Source: Enterobacteriaceae bacterium UBA2655 (GTDB taxonomy: Bacteria; Pseudomonadota; Gammaproteobacteria; Enterobacterales; Enterobacteriaceae). Taken from it: a stretch of 36,382 nt of DNA. The stretch spans positions 21,745 to 58,126 of the forward strand of contig DENB01000002.1 of the NCBI GenBank assembly GCA_002359495.1, written 5' to 3'. How positions within the stretch are numbered: position 1 is the first letter of the stretch; every line of letters starts with the position of its first letter. Of this stretch, positions 18,376 through 27,402 are shown piece by piece. Both the position numbers and the translations under genes were made by a program. A model generated the notes under the pieces. It ran no database searches. It was given only the letters and a program-made list of their open reading frames with translations, and was not told where the DNA came from.

Positions 18376-20517
18376 ATGACTTCACAAACGCTCAATACTG
18401 ACAACTGGATTGCCGCCATGCTGCGCGTGGCGGCCCGTTTCGGTAAGCCCGCCGACGGCAAAACCCTGCGCCAGCAGATGCGCTGGTTCGAACATCTTCC
18501 GGCGGGACAACAGCTGGAGCGGCTGGCCGGTCTGCTCGGCCTGCATCTCACCATGACGCCGCAAAACAAACTGCGCTGGCGCCAGGAGATTACCCCAGTG
18601 GTGCTGGTGCTGGAGAACGGCAGCGTGGCGGTGGTGGAAGCCATCGACGGCGAGAATAACGTTCATTACTGGCTGAGCGAAGGGGGCGACGTGGTGCGCG
18701 AAAGCGAACTGGCGCCGCTGCTGGCGCGCAGTCAGCCCAACGTCGGCGTGATCGGCGTCGCGGCACGCGGACGCGACGCCCGCATTGACGAATTCGTCCA
18801 GCCCTATGAAGAGCACTGGTTCTGGAAAAATTTTCGCGGCATGGAACGACGCATCGCGGAGATTTCTATGGCATCCATCGTCGGCAACGTGCTGGCGCTG
18901 GCGGGCATTCTCTTCTCGATGCAGGTTTATGACCGGGTGATCCCGGCGCAGTCGCAGCCGACGCTGTGGGTGCTGTTCGCCGGCGTGCTGCTGGCTGCCG
19001 CCATTGAGTACCTGATCCGCCTGATGCGTACCCAGGTCTCCGACCTGATGGGCAAACGCATCGATCTCAAGGTTTCTTCAATGCTGTTCGCCCGCGCGAT
19101 GAATATCCGCAACGAGGCGCGGCCGAAATCCACCGGCTCGTTTATTTCGCAGCTGCGTGAAATCGACCAAGTGCGCGAATTGCTGACCTCCACCACCGTG
19201 GGCGCGGCGGCGGATATGCCTTTCGTCATTCTTTTTCTGTTTATTATGGCCTTTATCGGCGGCTGGCTGGTGCTGATCCCGCTGCTGGCGATCCCGCTGA
19301 TCGTCATTCCCGGGCTGCTGGTGCAGATCCCGATGGCGCGGCTGGCGAAAGAGGGGCTGCGCGAAGGGGCGCTGCGCAACGCGGTACTGGTAGAGACCAT
19401 TGAAGGCATCGAGGATATCAAGGCGCTGCAGGCGGAACCCTATTTTCAGCGTCAGTGGGAGCAAACCCATGAGGTGAGCGCCGCTATCAGCAATCAGCAA
19501 CGGTTATGGGGCGCGCGCCTGACCGGCTGGGCCTCGACGGTGCAGCAGTTGACCTACGCCGGCATGCTGGTATTCGGCGTCTATCTGGTCCTCGACAGCC
19601 AGATCACCACAGGTACGCTGGTGGCGAGCAGCCTGCTTTCGTCGCGCACCATCGCGCCGCTGATGCAGCTCACCATGGTCTTTTCCCGCTGGCAGCATGC
19701 CAAAAGCGCGATGAAAGGGCTGGATGAACTGCTGAAAAAACCGCTCGACCAGCCGGATGCCGCCACGCTCGCCCACTGTCCCACGCTGACCGGCCACTAC
19801 GATCTGCGCAACGTGCACTACACCTACGACGAAGAGAACGAGAAGAACGTGCTTAACGTGCAGAATTTGCAGATCAAGCCGGGCGAACGTGTGGCGATTC
19901 TGGGCAAGGTCGGCGCCGGCAAGTCGACGCTGCTGAAAATTCTCGCCGGGCAGGCGCAGGCGACGCAGGGCAAAGTAATTGTCGACGGGGTGGATATCAG
20001 CCGCATCGATCCGGTCGATTTGCGTCGTCAGCTCGGCTGGCTTTCCCACGATTCGCGCCTCTTTTTCGGCACCCTGCGGCAGAACCTGATGCTGGGCAAT
20101 CCGCACGCCAGCGAACAGGAGATGTTGCAGGCGCTGCGCATCAGTGGCGCGCTGTCGCTGGTGCAGCAGGACGCCGCCAGCCTCGATCGCATCATCAATG
20201 AAGGCGGGCGAGGGCTGTCGGGCGGCCAGCGGCAGATGGTCATGCTCAGCCGGCTGATTTTGCGTCAGCCGCAGGTGGTGCTGCTGGATGAGCCGACCGC
20301 CGCGATGGACGAACAGCTGGAAGAGCACGTGATTCGCCAGATGCAGGGATGGATGAACGGGCGCACGCTGGTGCTGGTGACGCACCGCCCGGCGCTGCTG
20401 AAAATGGTGGACCGTATCCTGGTGATGGATAACGGACGTATCGTCGCCGACGGCCCGCGCGATGAGATCCTGCGTCGCGCCACCGTCAATACCACTAAAC
20501 AGGGGGATGTCGCATGA
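18376..20517 (+). CDS. Type I secretion ABC transporter, permease/ATPase (bapC/lapB-like)
   Basis: This 713-residue inner-membrane exporter powers secretion of the adhesins. Residues 1-130 form a C39-like domain without the catalytic Cys, as in exporters that do not cleave their substrate (HlyB and LapB types). The membrane domain spans about residues 155-420, with helices near 156-180, 196-216 and 279-315. The nucleotide-binding domain has Walker A GKVGAGKST (510-518), signature LSGGQ (614-618), Walker B VVLLDEP (to 640) and the H-loop His 670. The stop overlaps the start of the next gene (ATGA), so translation is coupled. The length is usual for the family. Because the peptidase site is dead, it should not process double-glycine leaders such as that of the putative microcin at 32244. 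Confidence 0.95.
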   Translation: MTSQTLNTDNWIAAMLRVAARFGKPADGKTLRQQMRWFEHLPAGQQLERLAGLLGLHLTMTPQNKLRWRQEITPVVLVLENGSVAVVEAIDGENNVHYWLSEGGDVVRESELAPLLARSQPNVGVIGVAARGRDARIDEFVQPYEEHWFWKNFRGMERRIAEISMASIVGNVLALAGILFSMQVYDRVIPAQSQPTLWVLFAGVLLAAAIEYLIRLMRTQVSDLMGKRIDLKVSSMLFARAMNIRNEARPKSTGSFISQLREIDQVRELLTSTTVGAAADMPFVILFLFIMAFIGGWLVLIPLLAIPLIVIPGLLVQIPMARLAKEGLREGALRNAVLVETIEGIEDIKALQAEPYFQRQWEQTHEVSAAISNQQRLWGARLTGWASTVQQLTYAGMLVFGVYLVLDSQITTGTLVASSLLSSRTIAPLMQLTMVFSRWQHAKSAMKGLDELLKKPLDQPDAATLAHCPTLTGHYDLRNVHYTYDEENEKNVLNVQNLQIKPGERVAILGKVGAGKSTLLKILAGQAQATQGKVIVDGVDISRIDPVDLRRQLGWLSHDSRLFFGTLRQNLMLGNPHASEQEMLQALRISGALSLVQQDAASLDRIINEGGRGLSGGQRQMVMLSRLILRQPQVVLLDEPTAAMDEQLEEHVIRQMQGWMNGRTLVLVTHRPALLKMVDRILVMDNGRIVADGPRDEILRRATVNTTKQGDVA

Positions 20518-21683
20518 GCCTGGTTATGATCGATAAAGATCTTTCGCGCCACGAACGGCGCACCTCGGCGATTATCTGGATCTGCAGCGCGGCACTGCTG
20601 ATTTTTCTGGTCTGGGCGCACTTCGCCATCCTCGACGAAGTGACGGTCGGCACCGGCAAGGTGACGCCCTCCAGCCGCGCGCAGATCATCGACAGCCTGG
20701 ACGGCGGCATCGTGGAGCAGCTGAATGTGCATGAGGGCGATATCGTCGAAAAAGGCCAGGTGCTGGCGAAGCTCGACCCGACGCGCTTTCAGTCGACCTT
20801 CGGCGAAGCGCAGGCGAAGGCGCGCACGCTGCGCGCTTCGGCGGAGCGTTTGCACGCCGAACTCTCCGGCGAACCGCTGAAATTCAGCGCGGAGACGCTG
20901 AAAGAGCCGGAGCTGGTAACGCGCGAAACCCAGCTTTATCAATCGCGTCGCCGCAACCTGACCGAAACCATCAGCAACTTACAGCAGTCGCTGCGGCTGG
21001 TGCAGGACGAGCTGCGGATGACCGAACCGCTGGTGGCGAAAGGGGCAGCCGGGCAGGTGGAGGTGATCCGTCTGCGCCGTCAGGTCAGCGACCTGCGCGG
21101 CAAAATCGACGAGGCGCGCAACGATTATCTGGTGCGTGCCCATGAAGATCAGGTCAAAAACAACGCCGATCTCGACGCGCAGCTGCAGGTGCTGGCGGGC
21201 AAAGAGGATCAGCTGACGCGCGCCACCCTCTATTCGCCGGTGCGCGGCATCGTAAAGGATATTCAGGTGACTACCGTCGGCGGCGTGCTGGAGCCGGGCG
21301 GCAAGCTGATGGAGATCGTGCCGCTGGAGGATCAGCTGCTGATCGAAACGCGCATCAATCCGCGCGATATCGCCTATATCCGTCCCGGCCTGCCGGCGGT
21401 GGTAAAGGTTACCGCCTATGACTCCTCCATCTATGGCGATCTGACCGGCGAGGTGGAAACCGTGTCGCCGGATACTCTGCAGGATGAAGTGAAACGCGAT
21501 CAGTTTTACTACCGCGTCTGGGTAAGGACGCAGAAAGCGGAACTGACTAATCGTGCGGGCAGGAAATTTCCTATTGTTCCTGGCATGGTGGCGAATGTGG
21601 AAATTAAAACCGGACAGAAATCCGTGATGGATTATCTGCTCAAGCCGTTAAATAAAGTGAAAGAAGCGATGCGTGAACGATAA
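20514..21683 (+). CDS. HlyD-family periplasmic adaptor of the type I exporter (bapD-like)
   Basis: This 389-residue membrane fusion protein links the ABC transporter to the TolC-like channel. It has a short cytosolic N-terminus, one membrane helix (about residues 19-38), then a lipoyl half-motif (VTPSSRAQIIDSLDGGIVEQLNVHEGDIVEKGQVLAKLD), a long coiled-coil hairpin (about 95-235), the second lipoyl half (TLYSPVRGIVKDIQVTTVGGVLEPG) and a beta-barrel domain ending in PGMVANVEIKTGQ. These are the marks of the type I adaptor family. Its ATG lies inside the TGA region of the ABC gene (4-base overlap). It is the last gene of the locus, and in many enterobacteria rcsD would occupy this place upstream of micF and ompC. 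Confidence 0.95.
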   Translation: MSLVMIDKDLSRHERRTSAIIWICSAALLIFLVWAHFAILDEVTVGTGKVTPSSRAQIIDSLDGGIVEQLNVHEGDIVEKGQVLAKLDPTRFQSTFGEAQAKARTLRASAERLHAELSGEPLKFSAETLKEPELVTRETQLYQSRRRNLTETISNLQQSLRLVQDELRMTEPLVAKGAAGQVEVIRLRRQVSDLRGKIDEARNDYLVRAHEDQVKNNADLDAQLQVLAGKEDQLTRATLYSPVRGIVKDIQVTTVGGVLEPGGKLMEIVPLEDQLLIETRINPRDIAYIRPGLPAVVKVTAYDSSIYGDLTGEVETVSPDTLQDEVKRDQFYYRVWVRTQKAELTNRAGRKFPIVPGMVANVEIKTGQKSVMDYLLKPLNKVKEAMRER

Positions 21684-21700
21684 AATATAAGTCCATGCAT

Positions 21701-21779
21701 AAATAAAGCACGCTTGGTTTCATGAAAAAAATAAGTCCATTATTAATGCCCTGATAATTAAACGAAGCGTGCTAAATTT
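21701..21779. repeat. Imperfect 22-bp inverted repeat pair, possible small element remnant
   Basis: Positions 21701-21722 and 21758-21779 are inverted copies matching at 18 of 22 bases, with a perfect core AGCACGCTT / AAGCGTGCT, 35 bases apart. The 10-mer ataagtccat occurs at 21687 and again at 21731. This could be a decayed miniature element or the 3' hairpin of the exporter transcript. There is no T-run for a standard terminator and no clear target duplication. Confidence 0.4.
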
Positions 21780-21867
21780 GACGAATAGTGCGTTTCTCTT
21801 AAGTGTCTTATTTTAAGGGGCGATAATAAGCTTACACAAGCAGGCAAGGGGTAAGCGGAGCGGAAAT

Positions 21868-21958
21868 AAAAAAAGCCGGACGATTAAGTCCGGCAGGAAT
21901 AAGGGTAAACATCTCATTCGGGGTGAATGAAGGTAATAATGAAATAAATGATGATAGC
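21868..21958 (-). ncRNA. micF: MicF antisense small RNA
   Basis: Read on the minus strand, the sequence begins GCTATCATCATTTATTTC and ends in the hairpin GCCGGAC-ttaatc-GTCCGGC followed by seven T, about 91 nt in all. The 5' end closely matches E. coli MicF (GCTATCATCATTAACTTTATT), and the position divergent from ompC is the classical one. MicF pairs with its 5' end near the ribosome site of ompF mRNA, and of other targets, with Hfq and represses translation. The ends are inferred by alignment from memory. Confidence 0.9.
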
Positions 21959-22112
21959 GGGATCTATTGTATTCTCTGATAGCACATAAGTTTTATCATT
22001 CAGTGCTCAGAAGCCTGATTTTCTAAGTTGTTGATCTCTGGTGCTCACCGTTTCGCTTACCATAACGTGCGATATTTTTTAGCTATGAGTGCTTGTTAGG
22101 AGTTCCGTCTTG

Positions 22113-22160
22113 TTTACATTATGAAATAACTAATTCATACAATGAAACACTTTTGGAAAT
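22113..22160 (+). promoter_or_regulatory. OmpR-binding region and promoter of ompC
   Basis: The stretch tttacattatgaaataac, followed 20 bases on by caatgaaacacttttgga, aligns with the OmpR boxes of the E. coli ompC promoter (TTTACATTTTGAAACATC and related copies). The downstream leader also matches, with GCCG-CTGA, GCAGTGGCA and a CATATAACAGAGGGTtaata-like stretch just before the ATG. Osmotic control by EnvZ/OmpR is therefore expected. The whole 595-bp gap 21684-22278 thus holds, in order, the repeat pair, micF, and the divergent micF/ompC control region. Confidence 0.75.
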
Positions 22161-22278
22161 TTCGTAGCACATTCGTGATAGCTTATTGCCCTTCTTAAAT
22201 TAACAATGAGTTGCCGGCTGAATATTTATCGTTCAGCACGCAGTGGCAAATATAAAGCACATAACAGAGGGTAATAAA

Positions 22279-23391
22279 ATGAAACTTCGCGTTCTATCCC
22301 TGCTCGTTCCTGCATTGCTGGTTGTCGGCTCCGCAAGCGCAGCCGAAATCTATAATAAAGATGGCAACAAATTAGATCTGTACGGCAAGTTGGATGGTCT
22401 CCACTATTTCTCTGATAATAACGGCGCCGATGGGGATGTGTCTTATGTCCGCTTCGGCTTCAAAGGTGAAACTCAGGTAACCGAACAGCTCACCGGCTAC
22501 GGCCAGTGGGAGTATCAGGCTGCGCTGAACAACGCAGAGTCGGAAGGCACGGCCGACAGCTTTACCCGTGTCGGCTTCGCCGGTCTCAAGTTCAGCGACG
22601 GCAGCTCCTTCGACTATGGGCGTAACTACGGCGTAGCGTATGACGTCGGCGCCTGGACGGACGTTCTGCCGGAGTTCGGCGGCGATACCTACGGCGCGGA
22701 TAACTTTATGTTCCAGCGCAGCAACGGGCTGGCGACCTACCGTAACACCGGCTTCTTCGGCCTGGTCGACGGCTGGGATTTCGCCGTGCAGTACCAGGGC
22801 AAAAACGGCAACGGCGAAGAATCACCGAACGGCCGCGACGTGCTGGGACAGAATGGCGACGGCTGGGGTCTGAGCACCACTTATGATATTGACGATTCGG
22901 GCGTGAGCGTGGGCGCGGCGATGTTCCAGTCTGACCGCACTAACGATCAGAACGGCGATGTCGCCGGTATCCTGGGACGCGGCGACAAAGCGGAAGTCTA
23001 TACCGGCGGTCTGAAATATGACGCCAACAACGTTTACCTGGCGGCGATGTACAGCCGCGGCTATAACGCTAACCGCTTTGGTTCCAGCAGCTCAACCGCC
23101 TTCGGCTACGCTGATAAAACGGATAACTGGGAAGTGGTCGCGCAGTATCAGTTCGACTTTGGCCTGCGTCCGTCACTGGCGTTCGTTACCTCGCGCGCGA
23201 CCGATATTCAAGTCTATGGCAAACAGAACCTGAAGAAATATGTCGACGTTGGCGCGACCTACTACTTCAATAAAAACATGTCCACCTACGTTGATTACCA
23301 GATCAACCTGCTGGACGACAACGAGTTTACTGACGCGGCCGGCATTAACACCGATGACGTCGTCGCGCTCGGCCTGGTTTACCAGTTCTGA
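22279..23391 (+). CDS. ompC: Outer membrane porin OmpC
   Basis: This 370-residue general porin begins at ATG 22279, placed after CAGAGGGTAATAAA, a leader shared with E. coli ompC; an upstream in-frame ATG at 22243 would bury the signal peptide. The signal peptide is [21 protein letters not shown], with the mature protein starting [26 protein letters not shown], a typical OmpC start. Loop 3 carries [14 protein letters not shown], which constricts the pore. The protein ends in GLVYQF with the terminal Phe needed by the BAM machinery. It forms trimers for diffusion of small hydrophilic solutes. The gene is monocistronic, with a terminator right after the stop. OmpF and OmpC paralogues are similar, but the micF-linked position and the leader favour OmpC. 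Confidence 0.95.
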   Translation: MKLRVLSLLVPALLVVGSASAAEIYNKDGNKLDLYGKLDGLHYFSDNNGADGDVSYVRFGFKGETQVTEQLTGYGQWEYQAALNNAESEGTADSFTRVGFAGLKFSDGSSFDYGRNYGVAYDVGAWTDVLPEFGGDTYGADNFMFQRSNGLATYRNTGFFGLVDGWDFAVQYQGKNGNGEESPNGRDVLGQNGDGWGLSTTYDIDDSGVSVGAAMFQSDRTNDQNGDVAGILGRGDKAEVYTGGLKYDANNVYLAAMYSRGYNANRFGSSSSTAFGYADKTDNWEVVAQYQFDFGLRPSLAFVTSRATDIQVYGKQNLKKYVDVGATYYFNKNMSTYVDYQINLLDDNEFTDAAGINTDDVVALGLVYQF

Positions 23392-23397
23392 GTGCAG

Positions 23398-23430
23398 GGG
23401 AGCGCGGCCATCGGCTGCGCTCCCGTTTTT
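23398..23430 (+). terminator. Intrinsic terminator of ompC
   Basis: The stem GGGAGCGC (23398-23405) / GCGCTCCC (23417-23424) is followed by GTTTTT, seven bases past the ompC stop. Confidence 0.9.
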
Positions 23431-23442
23431 CGCAAAACGGCG

Positions 23443-23595
23443 TTACTCTCCCGACGCCCGCCACTTTTTCGCCTGCGGCGGCGCGTTTTCGTTTTGCGGC
23501 GGCATGCTGCCTTCCATCGCCACGCCGCCCAGCGTAAAGGCAGAAAAGCGTAGCCAGCGTTGCCAGGACGATTGCTTCGATTGTGACTTTTCCAT
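23443..23595 (-). CDS. Putative 50-residue small protein, unknown
   Basis: An ORF of 50 codons runs on the minus strand between ompC and apbE, convergent with ompC. Its ATG at 23595 is preceded by a strong ribosome site, GGAGAGG six bases away. The product begins MEKSQSKQSSWQRWLRFSAF, has a short apolar stretch (FSAFTLGGVAM), then a Pro/Asn/Gln-rich middle and a basic end. It has no Cys and no clear membrane helix. I do not recognise it. The good ribosome site and gene-sized fit of the gap favour a real gene; expression is not shown. Confidence 0.6.
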   Translation of the reverse strand: MEKSQSKQSSWQRWLRFSAFTLGGVAMEGSMPPQNENAPPQAKKWRASGE

Positions 23596-23788
23596 CTTCT
23601 ACCTCTCCAGAATGTAAACCTCGCTTCAACCGTGCAGAATCCATGCCATTCCGATCGCTCTGACAGCCACGGATTTTTCCCTGAGTTTGCTACACTGCGC
23701 CCGCTTCAGACTGGTGCGGCTGTCCATTTTTGGTGCGTCAGACGAGAAAGAACCCGCCGGCGTACGCCCGGCCAAAGAGTAAAAATCG

Positions 23789-24829
23789 ATGAGAAAAATA
23801 AGCCAACTGTTCCGACCGGCCTTTATTCTGCTGACGAGCGCGATGCTGCTGAGCGGCTGCGACAAGCCCGCCGCCCCGACGCTGGTGCTGGAAGGCAAAA
23901 CCATGGGCACCCTCTGGCGCGTCAGCCTGGCGAACGTCGACGCCAGCCGTAAAAGCCAGCTTCAGCAGCGCATTCAGCAACTGCTCGACGGCGATGACGA
24001 GACACTTTCCACCTGGAAAGCGGATTCGGCCCTGTCGCGTTTCAATCGCTATCAGGGCATTGAGCCGCAGCCGGTCAGCGCCGGTATGGCCGATATCGTC
24101 ACCGAAGCACTGCGCATCGGCGCGAAAACCTCGGGGGCGATGGATATTACCGTCGGACCGCTGGTAAACCTGTGGGGGTTCGGGCCGACGAAGCCGCCTA
24201 TGCATACGCCGTCTGCCGCGCAGATCGCCGCAGCCAAAGCGCAGACCGGTTTGCAGCATCTGCGCGTAATTCAGGGCGTGGCGGGGCAGTGGCTGCAAAA
24301 AGATCTGCCCGGACTTTATGTGGATCTCTCCACCTTGGGCGAAGGCTACGCCACCGATCATCTGGCGCGGCTGATGGAGCAGGAGGGGATCGATAACTAT
24401 CTGGTGTCGGTGGGCGGCGCGGTGCTCAGCCGGGGCAAAAACGTTGGGGATCGCCCCTGGCGCGTGGCGATACAGAAGCCGACCGATCGCGAAAACGCGG
24501 TACAGGCGCGGGTCGATCTGCAGGGGCACGGCATCAGCACCGCCGGCAGCTACCGCAACTATTATGAACTGGATGGCAAACGCATTTCCCACGTTATCGA
24601 CCCGGTCAGCGGTCGGCCGATTGAGCACAAGCTGGTGTCGGCGACGGTGATCGCCACCACTGCGCTGGAGGCGGACGGCTGGGACACCGGACTGATGGTG
24701 CTGGGCACGGAAAAAGCCAAGGCGCTGGCGATCAAAGAGAAGCTGGCGGTCTATCTGATCAGCAAACAGGGCGACCGGTTCGTCAGCTGGATGTCGCCGC
24801 AGTTTGCCGCCTTTTTGATTCAGCAATAG
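23789..24829 (+). CDS. apbE: FAD:protein FMN transferase ApbE, lipoprotein
   Basis: This 346-residue protein attaches FMN covalently to Thr residues of flavoproteins such as NqrB, NqrC and RnfG, using FAD. The N-terminus is a lipoprotein signal with lipobox LLSGC (Cys 24); Asp at +2 suggests retention in the inner membrane, facing the periplasm. Family motifs are present in order: GKTMGTLWRV, STWKADSALSRFN, MDITVGPLVNLWGFGP, DLSTLGEGYATD, VSVGGAVLSRG, and the C-terminal SHVIDPVSGRP with ALEADGWDTGLMVLG. The length is normal. It follows ompC as in E. coli and is followed after 21 bases by alkB, so the two are probably co-transcribed. Confidence 0.95.
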   Translation: MRKISQLFRPAFILLTSAMLLSGCDKPAAPTLVLEGKTMGTLWRVSLANVDASRKSQLQQRIQQLLDGDDETLSTWKADSALSRFNRYQGIEPQPVSAGMADIVTEALRIGAKTSGAMDITVGPLVNLWGFGPTKPPMHTPSAAQIAAAKAQTGLQHLRVIQGVAGQWLQKDLPGLYVDLSTLGEGYATDHLARLMEQEGIDNYLVSVGGAVLSRGKNVGDRPWRVAIQKPTDRENAVQARVDLQGHGISTAGSYRNYYELDGKRISHVIDPVSGRPIEHKLVSATVIATTALEADGWDTGLMVLGTEKAKALAIKEKLAVYLISKQGDRFVSWMSPQFAAFLIQQ

Positions 24830-24850
24830 GCGATTAGCGGAGAAAATACT

Positions 24851-25492
24851 ATGCTCGATCTGTTCAACGATGAGGCGCCCTGGCAGGAGCCGCTGGCACC
24901 GGGGGCGGTGATCCTGCGCCGCCGCGCGCGGGATCAGGGCGAGGCGCTGCTGGCTGAGATCGCCGCCATCGCCGCGCAAAATCCCTTTCAACATCTTATT
25001 ACGCCCGGCGGCTATCGCATGTCGGTGGCGATGACTAACTGCGGCGATCTCGGCTGGTCGAGCGATGCGCGCGGCTACCGCTATAGCGAAGCGGATGAAA
25101 ACAGCGGCCGTGAATGGCCGGCGATGCCGACGCGGTTCCGGCAGCTGGCGCAGGAAGCGGCGCGGGAAGCCGGATTTGCATCGTTCAATCCCGACGCCTG
25201 CCTGATTAACCGCTACGAGCCGGGAGCGAAACTGTCGCTGCATCAGGATAAGGATGAGAAAGATCTGCAACAGCCTATTGTTTCGGTATCGCTCGGCTTG
25301 CCGGCGGTGTTCCAGTTCGGCGGCCTTAAACGCGGCGACGCGACGCAGCGCATTCTGCTGGAGCACGGGGACGTGGTGGTGTGGGGCGGCCCGTCGCGCC
25401 TGCGCTATCACGGCATTCTGCCGCTGAAGGCGGGCGTGCATCCGCTGGCGGGCGCTTACCGTTATAACCTGACGTTTCGTCGCGCCCGATAA
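24851..25492 (+). CDS. alkB: DNA/RNA oxidative demethylase AlkB
   Basis: This 213-residue Fe(II)/2-oxoglutarate dioxygenase removes 1-methyladenine and 3-methylcytosine lesions by oxidation. All key residues are seen: iron ligands His131-x-Asp133 (LHQDKDE) and His187 (RYHGI), and the 2-oxoglutarate-binding RxxxxxR pair Arg204/Arg210 (RYNLTFR). The numbering equals that of the E. coli enzyme as I recall it. The ribosome site GGAG lies eight bases before the ATG. In E. coli alkB is co-transcribed with ada; here ada is missing and alkB sits directly behind apbE, so control by Ada cannot work by the usual operon. The protein looks fully functional. Confidence 0.96.
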   Translation: MLDLFNDEAPWQEPLAPGAVILRRRARDQGEALLAEIAAIAAQNPFQHLITPGGYRMSVAMTNCGDLGWSSDARGYRYSEADENSGREWPAMPTRFRQLAQEAAREAGFASFNPDACLINRYEPGAKLSLHQDKDEKDLQQPIVSVSLGLPAVFQFGGLKRGDATQRILLEHGDVVVWGGPSRLRYHGILPLKAGVHPLAGAYRYNLTFRRAR

Positions 25493-25518
25493 TCGCGCCG
25501 CCGTTTCGTTGGCAATAT

Positions 25519-25537
25519 GAGAATTATTATTGCTATC
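25519..25537 (+). promoter_or_regulatory. Candidate Fur box upstream of yojI
   Basis: GAGAATTATTATTGCTATC matches the classical 19-bp Fur consensus (GATAATGATAATCATTATC) at 13 of 19 positions, and the TGAtaATnATtaTCA form (25518-25532) at 11 of 14 positions. It lies 53 bases before the yojI ATG, in the only gap between alkB and yojI, where the promoter must be. Iron repression of yojI is inferred. Confidence 0.6.
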
Positions 25538-25590
25538 ATTTCGCATCGCATTAAACTGCAGGCTGCTTTGTTAACAGCTGGAATGTTTTA

Positions 25591-27243
25591 ATGGCGTTGC
25601 TTAACGTTGTGTTCCGCCAGTATCGCTGGCCCTTTATTTTTGTCGTTCTTTTGACGCTGCTCAGCGCGGCGCTAGGCATTGGCATTATCGCCTTTATTAA
25701 CCGCGAGATGATCGTCTCGGTGAATGCCTCGCTTGCCGTGCTGCCGGAGTTTCTGTTGCTGCTGCTGCTGCTGATGGCGGTGACGCTGGGTTCGCAGCTG
25801 GCGCTGACGCTGCTGGGCCACCACTTTGTCTGGCGGCTGCGCGGCGAATTCATCAAGCGCATTCTTGATACGCAGGTCGAGCGCATCGAGCAGGTCGGCA
25901 GCGCTCAGTTGTTGGCCGGGCTGACCAGCGACGTTCGCGCCATTACTATCGCTTTTGTACGCCTGCCGGAGCTGATTCAGGGGATCGTGATTACTCTGGG
26001 TTCGGCGGCCTATCTCGCCTGGCTGTCGCCTGCAATGCTGCTGGTGACTACGCTCTGGATAGCGGTCACGCTGATCGGCGGCTGGCTGCTAGTGGCGCGC
26101 GTTTACCGCCACATGGCGAAGCTGCGCGACGTGGAAGACCACCTTTACCGCGATTACCAGACGATAATCGAGGGGCGCAAAGAGCTGCAGCTTAACCGCG
26201 AGCGCGCGCGGTTGATTTACGACACCGTTTATCAGGAAGACGCGCGCAGCTATCGCCACCACATTGTGCGCGCCGATACCTTTCACCTGAGCGCGGTGAA
26301 CTGGTCCAATATCATGATGCTCGGCGCGATAGGGATGGTGTTTTTCATGGCCAATACCCTCGGCTGGGCCAATACCGCCGTCGCGGCCACTTACTCGTTA
26401 ACGCTGCTTTTCCTGCGCACGCCGCTGCTGGCGGCGGTCGGGGCGCTGCCGACCTTGCTCAGCGCCCAGGTCGCCTTTCGTAAGCTGAACAGCTTCCATC
26501 TGGCGGAGCACCAGCCGGAATTCAGCGCGCTGCCGCCGGTAAAACCCTGGCAGACGCTTGAGCTGCGCGATGTCACTTTTCACTACGGCGAGCACGGCTT
26601 CACCGTCGGGCCGATTAACCTGACGCTGCGTCGCGGCGAGCTGGTGTTCCTGATTGGCGGCAACGGCAGCGGCAAATCAACGTTGGCGATGCTGTTGACC
26701 GGCCTCTATCAGCCGCAGTCCGGTACGCTGCTGCTCGACGGCGAACCGCTCGACTGGCAGCATCTGGACGTCTGGCGCAAACATTTCTCCGCCGTGTTTA
26801 CCGATGTGCATCTGTTCGATCGGCTGATTGGTCGCGAAGGCCAGCCGGCTAACCCGGCGCTGGTTCAGCAGTGGCTGGAACGCCTGAAAATGCAGGATAA
26901 GCTGAAGCTGGAGGGGAATCGCGTACTCAACCTTCAGCTGTCGAAAGGGCAGAGCAAGCGCCTGGCGCTGCTGCTGGCGGCGGCGGAAGAGCGCGAAATC
27001 CTGTTGCTGGATGAGTGGGCTGCCGATCAGGATCCCCATTTTCGCCGCGTGTTTTACCGCGAAATCCTGCCGTGGCTACAGGAAACGGGGAAAACCGTTT
27101 TCGCCATTAGCCATGACGACCACTACTTTATCCATGCTGACCGGCTGCTGGAGATGCGCGACGGCAAACTCAGCGAGCTGACCGGCTCGGAACGCGAGAT
27201 GGCGTCGCTCGACGCGGTGAAACGCACCGAAAACGCCTGTTAG
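25591..27243 (+). CDS. yojI: ABC exporter YojI (SyrD/PvdE family)
   Basis: This 550-residue half-transporter has a six-helix membrane domain (about residues 1-300) fused to an ATPase domain. The start, [29 protein letters not shown], is close to E. coli YojI. ATPase motifs are Walker [10 protein letters not shown] (356-364), signature LSKGQ (450-454), Walker B ILLLDEW with Asp474/Glu475, and H-loop His508. E. coli YojI exports microcin J25 with TolC; relatives in this family (SyrD, PvdE) export peptide or siderophore precursors. The DEW instead of DEP after Walker B is usual in this family. The Fur-like box upstream and the EntD-type gene downstream suggest a peptide or siderophore substrate, but this is inference. 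Confidence 0.92.
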   Translation: MALLNVVFRQYRWPFIFVVLLTLLSAALGIGIIAFINREMIVSVNASLAVLPEFLLLLLLLMAVTLGSQLALTLLGHHFVWRLRGEFIKRILDTQVERIEQVGSAQLLAGLTSDVRAITIAFVRLPELIQGIVITLGSAAYLAWLSPAMLLVTTLWIAVTLIGGWLLVARVYRHMAKLRDVEDHLYRDYQTIIEGRKELQLNRERARLIYDTVYQEDARSYRHHIVRADTFHLSAVNWSNIMMLGAIGMVFFMANTLGWANTAVAATYSLTLLFLRTPLLAAVGALPTLLSAQVAFRKLNSFHLAEHQPEFSALPPVKPWQTLELRDVTFHYGEHGFTVGPINLTLRRGELVFLIGGNGSGKSTLAMLLTGLYQPQSGTLLLDGEPLDWQHLDVWRKHFSAVFTDVHLFDRLIGREGQPANPALVQQWLERLKMQDKLKLEGNRVLNLQLSKGQSKRLALLLAAAEEREILLLDEWAADQDPHFRRVFYREILPWLQETGKTVFAISHDDHYFIHADRLLEMRDGKLSELTGSEREMASLDAVKRTENAC

Positions 27244-27312
27244 CGCCAGATGGCAAAGCTTAGCGAAAAGGGTTATTGGGCAATGCGCAGTTAACGCGTT
27301 AGGTTTAACGAC

Positions 27313-27333
27313 GACAGAAACGCTGTTTCTGTC
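27313..27333 (+). promoter_or_regulatory. Perfect hairpin downstream of yojI
   Basis: GACAGAAAC (27313-27321) and GTTTCTGTC (27325-27333) form a 9-bp perfect stem with a 3-base loop, followed by tt only. It may be an mRNA 3'-end structure ahead of the stronger terminator at 27369. Confidence 0.45.
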
Positions 27334-27368
27334 TTCCCTGGAACTGTTTCTTTCGTCTTGTGTTGTAT

Positions 27369-27402
27369 CCGGCTCAGCTGAGTTCATGGGCCGGTTTTTT
27401 TT
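27369..27402 (+). terminator. Intrinsic terminator of yojI, overlapping the end of the EntD-type gene
   Basis: The stem CCGGCTCA / TGGGCCGG (one G-U pair; 27369-27376 and 27387-27394) is followed by eight T. It acts on the + strand and includes the last codons of the convergent minus-strand gene. Confidence 0.8.

Noticed and set aside
18376..20517. Adhesin ABC transporter as exporter of the putative microcin
   Set aside because: Its N-terminal domain lacks the catalytic Cys needed to cut a double-glycine leader.
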